From Lunatimonas lonarensis (lineage in GTDB: Bacteria > Bacteroidota > Bacteroidia > Cytophagales > Cyclobacteriaceae), in NCBI RefSeq assembly GCF_000390185.1, contig NZ_AQHR01000085.1, forward strand, positions 1 through 64,000: DNA of 64,000 nucleotides, given 5' to 3'. Below the pieces are notes generated by a model. That model made no database searches, had not been told where the DNA came from, and saw only the letters and a program-made list of their open reading frames with translations. Both the position numbers and the translations under genes were made by a program. Below are positions 1 to 7,599 of the stretch, in pieces; positions within the stretch are counted from its first letter, which is position 1; each line of letters opens with the position of its first letter.

Positions 1-36
1 TTTCACCACCTAGTTAGTTAACATGCACGGCACACC

Positions 37-63
37 AAAAAAGCCCCGGTTAAACGGCGGGGC
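37..63 (-). terminator. Rho-independent terminator after the left-edge ECF sigma gene
   Basis: Read on the minus strand, a GC-rich stem (GCCCCG/CGGGGC, arms at 43-48 and 58-63, 9-nt loop) is followed directly by six T. It lies 30 nt past the stop of the sigma gene. It suggests that gene ends its transcript here, without a cotranscribed anti-sigma gene further left. Confidence 0.8.
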
Positions 64-93
64 AGAACAGGAAAGAAAACATCTTTTTTGGAA

Positions 94-747
94 TCAATCC
101 ATGCGGTTGGAAATCGCAAAAAAGGCCAGAATAGAAAGGGAAATGACCTTGCGTATTTTAGCCAGTGATTTGTAAATAAGTCGACGGGCAGAAGAAATAT
201 GGGAAAATTCAAAAATTTCAGCGATTTGATCATATCCCAATCCCTGATAATAGAAATAATAGATCGCTTCCCTTTCCTTATTATCTAAAGATAAAAGTGC
301 GTTATTTAAGTTCTGTATGAGCTCGTCATCGAGCTGCTGCTGTATAAATTTGCTTTCTGTGGACAACTCAACTGAAAACTGCTCCATTAAAAACCGTTTT
401 CTGTGTTCTGCCTCCCGTTGCGCCTTTTTGACAAAGCCAAGAACTCTTCGCCGAAACGATTTAAGCAAATAAAATTTGATAGAGTCCGTACTGCCCAAAC
501 GCCGCCGGTTGGCTCTAAGATCGATGAAAAAATCCTGCAGCAGGTCTTTCACTACATCCCTATCTTGGCAAAACTGACAACCAAAATGAAAGAGATGGTT
601 AACGTAGCCCTGATAGATCACTACAAAAGCGCCTTCATCACCCGATCGGAATTTGTCCCATAGGTCTTTGTCTCGTAGTGGAAGTGTAAGAGGTACTTCT
701 CTAATTTCAGAGAAAGCGGGCTGCTGATAATTTTTGACGGGTTTCAT
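94..747 (-). CDS. ECF-type RNA polymerase sigma-70 factor (orphan)
   Basis: This 217-residue protein is an alternative sigma factor that would direct RNA polymerase to a small gene set. The sigma-2 region is visible around residues 35-110 (GDEGAFVVIYQGY, then DVVKDLLQDFF). The sigma-4 helix-turn-helix is near residues 150-200 (LDNKEREAIYYFYYQG, then YDQIAEIFEFS). Length fits the ECF family. The C-terminus ends in a hydrophobic stretch (SLSILAFFAI), as does the second ECF factor of this window. No FecR anti-sigma gene adjoins it in the window, and a strong terminator follows, so it looks monocistronic. It may act on the neighbouring enolase/RraA genes or on an unlinked SusC locus; the sequence does not decide. 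Confidence 0.88.
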   Translation of the reverse strand: MKPVKNYQQPAFSEIREVPLTLPLRDKDLWDKFRSGDEGAFVVIYQGYVNHLFHFGCQFCQDRDVVKDLLQDFFIDLRANRRRLGSTDSIKFYLLKSFRRRVLGFVKKAQREAEHRKRFLMEQFSVELSTESKFIQQQLDDELIQNLNNALLSLDNKEREAIYYFYYQGLGYDQIAEIFEFSHISSARRLIYKSLAKIRKVISLSILAFFAISNRMD

Positions 748-878
748 GGCTGTCAGAAAGAAAACTATCTGTCAATCAGCCTATATTAGGTAAAAAAGAA
801 TGAAATTAAAAACCTATTCCAATAATAATTTTGTAGGTCGGAGAACCAATCCTGCACGCATCCTTATCCAGCAATAAA

Positions 879-915
879 AACGCCTGACTTTCCAAACATC
901 CGAAAGCCAGGCGTT
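879..915 (-). terminator. Terminator after the first mandelate-racemase-type gene
   Basis: On the minus strand AACGCCTG and CAGGCGTT form the base of a long stem, extended inward by CTTTC/GAAAG with one unpaired base on each side. A T run follows. It ends the long minus-strand block running from SusC to the enolase-superfamily gene at 939. Confidence 0.8.
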
Positions 916-938
916 GTGTTGCTTTTTCAATAACCCAA

Positions 939-2429
939 TTAACTCCAGGTTCGATCCCAGGATTTCCTGTGATCCCACTCTGGCGTGGGCTCGAAATAAC
1001 CCGGCGATCCAGGAAACAAGTGTTCTTTCATTACGTCATCATTGAGTTCTACGCCAAGGCCGGGCGAATCCAGGGGTACGTTGGCAAAACCCTTTGTCAC
1101 CATAGGCAGGGAACCTGTCATTTTCACCAAATCCTCCCACCAGGGTGTATCCACTGAGTGATGCTCTAAGGAAAGAAAGTTTTGGGTCGCGGCCGCACAG
1201 TGCACGTTTGCCATGAAACAAACCGGAGAACCTGCCATATGCATAGCCATCGCGATGCCCGCCTCCTCGGCATAGTCCCCGATTTTCTTGGTTTCCAATA
1301 ATCCGCCCGAAGTTCCCAGGTCGGGGTGTATGATATCTACCGCCTTTGCATCAATCAATGGCTTAAAGCCGTTTTTGAGCATATATATATCCTCTCCGGT
1401 ACAGGTTGGTGTTTCAATCGCATCGGAGAGTGTCCTCCATTGATCGGTATAAAACCAAGGAACCATATCCTCCAGCCATGCAAGCCTGTACTTTTCCATG
1501 GCACGGGCAAACCGTATCGAATTGTTTACGTCAAAATGCCCAAAATGATCGGCACAGAGAGGAATTTCATATCCTACCGCATTTCGTATGGACTCGACAT
1601 ATTGTGCGAGGCCCTCGAGCCCCTTGTCGGTGATCTGTACCTGCGTAAAGGGGTGGAGGGTACTGCCATAACTCATGTAATCCCTCGTGTCGTACTGGCC
1701 TTTTGCACCGTTCCAAAACTTCGAGTTGACCAAGGCGTCCGGTTGGTCGGCAACCACATGAATCCCCAGGTCCATTTTCAGCCAAGTAAAGCCCTGGTCT
1801 ACGGTCCGCTCTTTCATCACTTTGGCAAACTCCGTGGGGTCATCTATCCCAGGTGTATCGGCATAGAGTCTAACTTTATCCCGGTAGCGGCCACCCAGAA
1901 GCTGCCACGCCGGTACGCCATACGCCTTTCCACATAAATCCCAAAGTGCCATTTCCACCGCGCATACACCGCCCCCCAATCTTCCATGTCCTCCAAACGG
2001 ATTGATAATCTTCCACAACATTTCAACATTGCAGGGGTTGAGGCCTAAAATCCTGCTTTTCAACATAAGCGCGTACCGTTCATCGGCACCATCACGTACC
2101 TCTCCCAAGCCATAGATCCCTTGGTTGGTATCGATCCGGATAATGGGGGTTCTACCCACATTTCGAAGAACCGCAACCCGCATGTCGGTGATTTTCAAAT
2201 CAGATGGATTGGAGTACCTGTTTACCTTGGAGGTGGTGTGGGCCATCGTGTCTTCGATAGAGGCACCCATCAGACCACCCAGACTCAGCCCTCCCAGAAC
2301 AGTCTTTTTTAAAAAATCCCTGCGTTTGGTGGAGGTTTCCGGATGATCGATTTCCTGCTGCCTTAGCTGGGAAGCCATTTCGTCTTCCCTTCTGCATTTT
2401 TCAATTACATTTTTTAAAAGGTCTTTCAT
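939..2429 (-). CDS. Tat-exported mandelate racemase/muconate lactonizing enzyme family dehydratase (copy 1)
   Basis: Enolase-superfamily enzyme of 496 residues from the chosen ATG, expected to abstract the alpha-proton of a carboxylate and probably to dehydrate a sugar acid. A twin-arginine motif (KRRDFLKK, about residues 35-42) and a hydrophobic stretch indicate export. Metal ligands are D294 (ADHFGH), E320 (WLED) and E346 (TGED). The general bases are K218 in a K-x-D motif (WLKMD) and the D370/H397 pair (HPDLGTSGG, MAMHMAG). Family members usually have K-x-K, so the Asp is notable. It closely resembles the gene at 13495, sharing KMD, DHFGH and LEHHSVD motifs. It is the last gene of the RraA/MR block. 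Substrate unknown. An upstream ATG exists at 2498, but this start places the Tat motif normally. Confidence 0.85.
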   Translation of the reverse strand: MKDLLKNVIEKCRREDEMASQLRQQEIDHPETSTKRRDFLKKTVLGGLSLGGLMGASIEDTMAHTTSKVNRYSNPSDLKITDMRVAVLRNVGRTPIIRIDTNQGIYGLGEVRDGADERYALMLKSRILGLNPCNVEMLWKIINPFGGHGRLGGGVCAVEMALWDLCGKAYGVPAWQLLGGRYRDKVRLYADTPGIDDPTEFAKVMKERTVDQGFTWLKMDLGIHVVADQPDALVNSKFWNGAKGQYDTRDYMSYGSTLHPFTQVQITDKGLEGLAQYVESIRNAVGYEIPLCADHFGHFDVNNSIRFARAMEKYRLAWLEDMVPWFYTDQWRTLSDAIETPTCTGEDIYMLKNGFKPLIDAKAVDIIHPDLGTSGGLLETKKIGDYAEEAGIAMAMHMAGSPVCFMANVHCAAATQNFLSLEHHSVDTPWWEDLVKMTGSLPMVTKGFANVPLDSPGLGVELNDDVMKEHLFPGSPGYFEPTPEWDHRKSWDRTWS

Positions 2430-2528
2430 GGGTTTATTATTGGTGTGAAAAAAAGGCCCCGGTAAATTGGATGTATATCCATCGCCCGTGACCTCCAAAT
2501 TGCTTTCCTTTATGGAATCGGCAGAACC

Positions 2529-3461
2529 CTACCAGGTCCTGTCTTTCATAAACTCTTCGAGCTCCGCGCGGCTCATCGGAAGATCCTGCTTTTTGCTCAG
2601 CCAATCGAGAAAATCCGTTTTGATCGAATCGCTCCAGCTGCTGTCAATCTGCCCGGGAGTATATTTTTGTTCACGGAGACGCTGAAGGGCAAATTGATCC
2701 CGGAGGACAATAAACTCGGCATTGATAACCAAATCTGCCAGTAGATGCGCAGGAATGAAAACCACTCCCCATTTGTTGGCCAAAACAGCATCTCCGGGAA
2801 GAACATGTGCTCTACCAATCTTAACCGGATAATTGATGGTGGAAAGCATCATCTCCTGGATGTAGGAGGGGTCATGCCCTTTTACCCAACCATTGAAACC
2901 TTCGATTTCCAACAATCCGGCCATATCTCTCACAGCTCCATTAAACACAACGCCCCGCTTGGATTTGGTGTAGATTGAGGTACCCAAGTTATCTCCTATA
3001 AGCGTGCCATCAACTATTTTACCAAAACCGTCCGCGACGTATATATCGCCTTCCACCAACGTATCAATAGGCCAGGAATTTGTCCCTCCGGACTGGGCCC
3101 TACCCTCCTTCTTTCCGATTTCCCTTACCAAGTCATTTGCGTCGGGTCGTAAAGGCATGTACTGCGCGGTGACAGCCCTTCCTGTCATCACCTGGTCGTC
3201 CCGCAAAATGATCCAGTCATTTTCGAATTGATTGTTGTAGCCTCTATTTCTAAGAATACCCCACGCCTCCTCCATCGAAACGTTACTCAGCCTTTCGAGA
3301 AGTTCATCCGGAACCTTGGGCCGTCCATCCGGAAATCGCTCGCCGGTCCATTGGGAGGTCAGTGCAATGATCTGTTCGGGGGTCGGAGAAATCTGCTGCG
3401 AGAACCCAGCCCCTGTACACACAACTAACAGCGCAAAACACATTAATGAGAATTTCTTCAT
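2529..3461 (-). CDS. Exported RraA-family aldolase (copy 1)
   Basis: Member of the RraA/HMG-CHA aldolase family, 310 residues from the chosen ATG. The family includes class II aldolases that cleave 4-hydroxy-2-oxo acids to pyruvate plus an aldehyde or ketone. The family signature D-x20-R-D is intact: D157 (IGDNLG), then R178-D179 (NGAVRDMAG) with exactly twenty residues between. The N-terminus (MKKFSLMCFALLVVCTGAG) is a signal peptide, unusual because characterised members are cytoplasmic. It lies between two mandelate-racemase-type genes and is paralogous to the gene at 4949; both share a motif of the form ERF-DGRPKV. Many databases call this family 'dimethylmenaquinone methyltransferase', an old misnomer. 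The substrate, and whether it is an aldolase or an oxaloacetate-type decarboxylase, are open. Confidence 0.82.
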   Translation of the reverse strand: MKKFSLMCFALLVVCTGAGFSQQISPTPEQIIALTSQWTGERFPDGRPKVPDELLERLSNVSMEEAWGILRNRGYNNQFENDWIILRDDQVMTGRAVTAQYMPLRPDANDLVREIGKKEGRAQSGGTNSWPIDTLVEGDIYVADGFGKIVDGTLIGDNLGTSIYTKSKRGVVFNGAVRDMAGLLEIEGFNGWVKGHDPSYIQEMMLSTINYPVKIGRAHVLPGDAVLANKWGVVFIPAHLLADLVINAEFIVLRDQFALQRLREQKYTPGQIDSSWSDSIKTDFLDWLSKKQDLPMSRAELEEFMKDRTW

Positions 3462-3618
3462 CTTTTCGTTTTTTAGGATTAAATCATTGATCAATTTGGG
3501 ATAAAGATAAAGATTTTGTAAAACATAGCGGTAGAAATACAGCAATGGATTTTAGAATACATAACCCGGCTAATGACCGAAATAATCGATTTGGATGATT
3601 ACCAGTGTTTTGACGCAT

Positions 3619-4896
3619 CTATTCAAAAAAAGGCACGTCGGGCACTGCATACTTGCGCATTCCCTCCTCGTTTATCTCTACTCCGATGCCCGGTTTTTCG
3701 GAAACTGTTATAAAACTGTTTTCGGTTCTCGGGCCGTCATAGGTCACAATATCCTGCCACATCTGATCGGTGTCCATGTAAATCTGCCACTCCATGATCT
3801 GAAAATTTGGTACCGAAGCGCACACATGACAGGCAGCCATTGCCCCTAAAAAGGAAGCTACCATGTGGGGTGAAAAGGGCACATAATATAGATTCGCCAA
3901 ATTGGCAATTCGCTGTCCCTCACCCAATCCGCCCGCCTTTTGGATATCGGGCATAATGATGTCTACGGCGCCATCGCTGAGCAGCTTAGTGAATCCATAG
4001 GCCAGATAAATGTTCTCCCCCGTACAGATCGGCGTACTTGTCTGCTGGGTAATATGCTTGTATACTTCCGGATTATCGGCAGGAATGGGCTCTTCCAGCC
4101 ACATCAGGTTAAGGTTCTCGTACATCTTGGCCATTTTTAGCCCGGTCACCGCATCGTATCTGCCATGCATGTCCACACACACATCGATGTGCGGGCCTAC
4201 TTCTTCACGGACTGCCGCTATCGCATTATACATCCTATCAATCTCCGCCGGGCTGGCAGTCCAGTTAAACCGATCGTACTTGTTGGGATCCCGGCCATCA
4301 TCAACGTCAAATTTCACCGCATTGTACCCTCTGTTTACGGCACCTCGGGCCGCCTCTGCGTAGTCAGATGGCTTTGGATTGGTGGCCGTATACAAGGCTG
4401 TATCACAGTATACGCGTATGCGATCCCTGAATTTACCACCGAGCAATTGATAAACAGGTACCTGATAGACCTTTCCAGTAATATCCCAAAGTGCCGTTTC
4501 GATAGCGGTAAGGACGGCTACAAACACGCCTGATTGCCCACCCGCAAAGAACGCCCCTTTTCGGAGCTGCTCCGCCAATCGGTTTGGATTCAAGGGATTT
4601 TGTCCTTTGATCATGTTCCCCAGCCGCTTTACCAGGTGATAGGTGCCGTGAATGGCATCAACCGCCTCACCACAGCCCCATACATCTTGGTTGGTATATA
4701 CTTTAACATAGAGGGCTCCGCGTACATACCCACATTTGACATCCGTTATTTTTAAATCGGATGGATTGGAATGGGTCGGCATACGGTCCACCGCGGCTGC
4801 CAGCCCGGTACCGTAATTGGAAATAAACGCAGCACTTGCCAGTCCCGCAAGACCAGACTTGCCAATAAAAGATCTTCTGCTTAGATTTTTCGACAT
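3619..4896 (-). CDS. Tat-exported mandelate racemase/muconate lactonizing enzyme family protein (copy 2)
   Basis: Enolase-superfamily enzyme of 425 residues from the chosen start. This ATG gives a compact Tat signal (LSRRSFIGKSGLAGLA) and avoids overlap with the upstream RraA gene. Metal ligands are D242 (VDMHGR), E268 (WLEEP) and E294 (TGEN); D317 (MPD) and H344 (SPH) supply the catalytic dyad. The strand-2 base is K195 in VKFD, again K-x-D. It is clearly diverged from the copies at 939 and 13495 (LEEP instead of LEDM/LEDL, no DHFGH), so its substrate probably differs. All three share the mature N-terminal motif SNPS-LKITD. It pairs with the upstream RraA gene, 52 nt away, probably in one transcript. 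Confidence 0.85.
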   Translation of the reverse strand: MSKNLSRRSFIGKSGLAGLASAAFISNYGTGLAAAVDRMPTHSNPSDLKITDVKCGYVRGALYVKVYTNQDVWGCGEAVDAIHGTYHLVKRLGNMIKGQNPLNPNRLAEQLRKGAFFAGGQSGVFVAVLTAIETALWDITGKVYQVPVYQLLGGKFRDRIRVYCDTALYTATNPKPSDYAEAARGAVNRGYNAVKFDVDDGRDPNKYDRFNWTASPAEIDRMYNAIAAVREEVGPHIDVCVDMHGRYDAVTGLKMAKMYENLNLMWLEEPIPADNPEVYKHITQQTSTPICTGENIYLAYGFTKLLSDGAVDIIMPDIQKAGGLGEGQRIANLANLYYVPFSPHMVASFLGAMAACHVCASVPNFQIMEWQIYMDTDQMWQDIVTYDGPRTENSFITVSEKPGIGVEINEEGMRKYAVPDVPFFE

Positions 4897-4948
4897 CCTT
4901 AGTAGATTTTGGGTTTTTGGAATAGGAATCAGTCTATGTGTAAAGAAG

Positions 4949-5899
4949 TTACCAAGTTCGGTTTTTGAGGATTTCCTGAATTTGTTCACGGGGGACAGGC
5001 AGCTCATCGATGTGGTCATTTAACCAGCCTGAAAAGTCGCGCTCGATTTCTTCCGCCCAGCGAGTATCGATCTGCCCCGCTGTATAGACGCCCTCCCGAA
5101 TTCGCTGATGCCCAAACATATCACGAAGGCGAACGATCTCGGAGGTTACAACAACCCGCTCGGCCAAATGGGGCGGAATAAAGGAAACCCCTCCGTCCCT
5201 ACCCAGAACCACATCTCCCGCCATCACCGTAACCTGACGAATCCTAGTCGGTTTATTGATTCCGATCAACATGGTATTTAAATTTCCCTGCTGATTGTGA
5301 TGGGATGGGTGATAACTGGTAAAATACGAAGTGAATCCCTCCATCTCCCTCAGTCCGGCTATGTCCCGAAGTGCCCCATCGTACACAATGCCATTGCCGG
5401 ATTTGGCATAAATCGCGTTGCCCACATTATCCCCTATGGTAGGGCCATCTACATGTAGGCCAAACTGATCTGCTACATATACATCGCCGGGAACAAGGAG
5501 GTCAACCGGCCAGGTGTTTTGTCCTCGCTTTCCCTGGGCCTTTCCCCGCTTATCAATGGCGTCGTGTATATCCGGACGGCCGGGCATAAACGTAGCGGTC
5601 ACCGCTCTGCCCACCAGTACAGAGTCCGGATTGATGACCTGCCACCCTTCGGCGTATTGGTATTTGTAGCCCGCATTTCGCATCACAGCCCATGCCTCCT
5701 CATGGGTCACCAACTTCATTCGTTTGAGTAAATTGTCGTCCACTTTCGGCCTGCCGTCGTCAAACCGCTCCCCCTCCCACTCTGGGGTCAGGAAAAGCAT
5801 TTCTTCTTTGGTGATTTGCTGACAGCGCGCATTGTGGGCCAGGGCAATCAAAAGAATGGAATACAATACAATGAAAGAGCCTAATCGAAATAATATCAT
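4949..5899 (-). CDS. Exported RraA-family aldolase (copy 2)
   Basis: This 316-residue protein belongs to the RraA/HMG-CHA aldolase family. The D-x20-R-D signature is complete: D157 in IGDNVG, then R178-D179 in DGALRDIAG. The N-terminus (LGSFIVLYSILLIALAHNA) looks like a cleavable signal peptide ending before RCQQ. The paralogue at 2529 has the same length to the active site, so the pair probably arose by duplication of an RraA-MR unit. Expected activity is retro-aldol cleavage of a 2-oxo-3-deoxy acid or related 4-hydroxy-2-oxo acid to pyruvate. This is inferred from the family and from its neighbours. It follows the SusD gene after a hairpin terminator, so read-through or a separate promoter is needed. 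Confidence 0.82.
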   Translation of the reverse strand: MILFRLGSFIVLYSILLIALAHNARCQQITKEEMLFLTPEWEGERFDDGRPKVDDNLLKRMKLVTHEEAWAVMRNAGYKYQYAEGWQVINPDSVLVGRAVTATFMPGRPDIHDAIDKRGKAQGKRGQNTWPVDLLVPGDVYVADQFGLHVDGPTIGDNVGNAIYAKSGNGIVYDGALRDIAGLREMEGFTSYFTSYHPSHHNQQGNLNTMLIGINKPTRIRQVTVMAGDVVLGRDGGVSFIPPHLAERVVVTSEIVRLRDMFGHQRIREGVYTAGQIDTRWAEEIERDFSGWLNDHIDELPVPREQIQEILKNRTW

Positions 5900-5937
5900 A
5901 ATGTAGAGGTTTATAGGTTTACATGCCAGGGTTTCAA

Positions 5938-5975
5938 AAAGCGAGTTATCCGCGGGCGCACAGACAACTCGCTTT
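5938..5975 (-). terminator. Terminator or attenuating hairpin after susD
   Basis: On the minus strand a perfect 10-bp stem AAAGCGAGTT/AACTCGCTTT closes an 18-nt loop and is followed by more T. It sits between the SusD gene and the downstream RraA gene. It could terminate the susCD transcript or reduce expression of the enzyme genes relative to the transporter. Confidence 0.75.
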
Positions 5976-5995
5976 GATAAATCCTCAATAGAACT

Positions 5996-7549
5996 TTAGG
6001 GAGTGTCCCACCATACTCGTGTATCAAGGTTATCCGGCCCCTGCCGGGCAACGGCTGCCTGAATGTTGGCGTTATTGACCGAAAACTCTGCATCCGGATA
6101 GGAAAGTCTTCGAATGAAATCCCCGCTGATATCCCTTCCCGGATACGGATTAGGCGTAAGTGCGGGATAGCCGGTTCTTCGGAAGTTGGCAAACCCCTCG
6201 TAGCCATTTAAAAATGAGGCAACCCAATATTGTTCCCCAATCTGCTGCAGTGCGCTGCCTGGATCCAAGGGGTTGGCATTTACAAAAGCATCGATCGCTG
6301 ATTGCGGAATGGCGGTGGACGCTCCGTAAACTGCCATCTGCTGCATGTGTGCCCGTATTCCTTGGGCGTAAAATTCACTTGGACTACCTGCTATCCAACC
6401 CCGTTGGGCGGCTTCCGCCAACAACAGCGAAGTCTGGGAATACGTAACATGGAAAATCGGCGCATCCCTGGCAGTCATTCGGGTTCTGTCCACCTGCGAA
6501 AACTCGTAAAAACTACGTAGTCCCCTGGCTTGTACAACCCCGCCAATGGTCTGATTATCAAAGCCCATAGGAAAGCCCATCTGGTCTGCGGGATTGCGGG
6601 ATAAGGTTACACCTGGTGCCGGATTTCCGGCAAGGGCGTTGTTTTGATCCGGACCACTTCCCGCACCTATGAACCGTACAGCGATTGAACCCAGCCGGGG
6701 GTCGTTCTTGCTACTCAAAAACTGCTGGAAAGGCTCTGCCAAATAGAAGTTGTTGGCCTCAGTGGCATTAAGCGTATTACCAAGTTCATTTGAATAATTA
6801 AAGTCGTGTCGGATCAGCATGTTATCTGCATTTGATGCCATGACGCCTCCTGCTACGGCCCTCTCTACCCACTCGCGCGCGCGGGTAGGATTAACTTTGG
6901 AGTGCCTCATGGCCGCCCTGAGCATTAATGAATAGCCCAGTCTACGCCACTTGGCAATGTCCCCCCCATAAAAAATGTCTCCGGTTTCTATCCTTCCCGA
7001 CGGATTTAGTGAGGCGGTAGCCTGCTGGAGTTCGTTGAAAATATCCAAATAAATATCTTCTTGACGATCGTATGCAGGATCGATCTTGCCCTCTAGGTAC
7101 CCGAGACCCGCTTCGAAATAGGGCACATCCCCAAATGTGTCCGTGAGGATCATCGCGGACATGGCGTGGAGGATCCTTGCCATCTGATACAGGTTATTTC
7201 TGTTGGGATCATCGCGGGTAAACCGCTTTACATCTACCGTATGCTTGAGTACGTCCCGATAGTATTTGTTCCATGTACCTATGGAGAAAGCGCGGTTCAA
7301 CTGATTAAAATTGCCTCCGGCAAGTACCCCTCCGTTTGGGGAAACGATTTGTTGAACGATCGCTGACTCATAGTTCAGGGTAGTACTCGATATGGTTGAA
7401 AACAAAGCAGCTCTATTCATAAGATAAATCGGATCCAACGAGGTCGGCTGCACCGGGTTTATGTTCATTTCATCAAAGCCATTGTCGCACCCACTGACAA
7501 GCAGCAATGCGAAAAGGCCGGTAAAAACAGATTTAAGGATCTTTTTCAT
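5996..7549 (-). CDS. SusD/RagB-family outer-membrane lipoprotein
   Basis: Surface glycan- or nutrient-binding lipoprotein that caps its SusC partner, 517 residues from the chosen ATG. The start gives MKKILKSVFTGLFALLLVSGC with a lipobox cysteine (VSGC), the usual lipidation signal. The body resembles the SusD-like_2 group (EMNINPVQPTSLDP near the N-terminus, ILTDTFGDVPYFEA, LRAAMRHSKVNP). It begins 50 nt downstream of the SusC stop on the same strand. The partner role and outer-membrane location follow from the family. No ligand can be read from the sequence; the neighbouring enzymes suggest an acidic sugar or an oligomer containing one. Confidence 0.92.
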   Translation of the reverse strand: MKKILKSVFTGLFALLLVSGCDNGFDEMNINPVQPTSLDPIYLMNRAALFSTISSTTLNYESAIVQQIVSPNGGVLAGGNFNQLNRAFSIGTWNKYYRDVLKHTVDVKRFTRDDPNRNNLYQMARILHAMSAMILTDTFGDVPYFEAGLGYLEGKIDPAYDRQEDIYLDIFNELQQATASLNPSGRIETGDIFYGGDIAKWRRLGYSLMLRAAMRHSKVNPTRAREWVERAVAGGVMASNADNMLIRHDFNYSNELGNTLNATEANNFYLAEPFQQFLSSKNDPRLGSIAVRFIGAGSGPDQNNALAGNPAPGVTLSRNPADQMGFPMGFDNQTIGGVVQARGLRSFYEFSQVDRTRMTARDAPIFHVTYSQTSLLLAEAAQRGWIAGSPSEFYAQGIRAHMQQMAVYGASTAIPQSAIDAFVNANPLDPGSALQQIGEQYWVASFLNGYEGFANFRRTGYPALTPNPYPGRDISGDFIRRLSYPDAEFSVNNANIQAAVARQGPDNLDTRVWWDTP

Positions 7550-7599
7550 AGTTCCAGTATTTTTCTGGTTGAAGTTTTCGGCTAGCACATTCATCGCAT

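Noticed and set aside
945-975. GGTTCGATCCC string resembling a tRNA T-loop
   Set aside because: It lies inside the C-terminal codons of the enolase-superfamily gene (the SWDRTWS end) and has no acceptor or anticodon arms around it.
1326-1937. 203-codon plus-strand open frame
   Set aside because: It is antisense to a well-supported enolase-superfamily gene and has no family features of its own.
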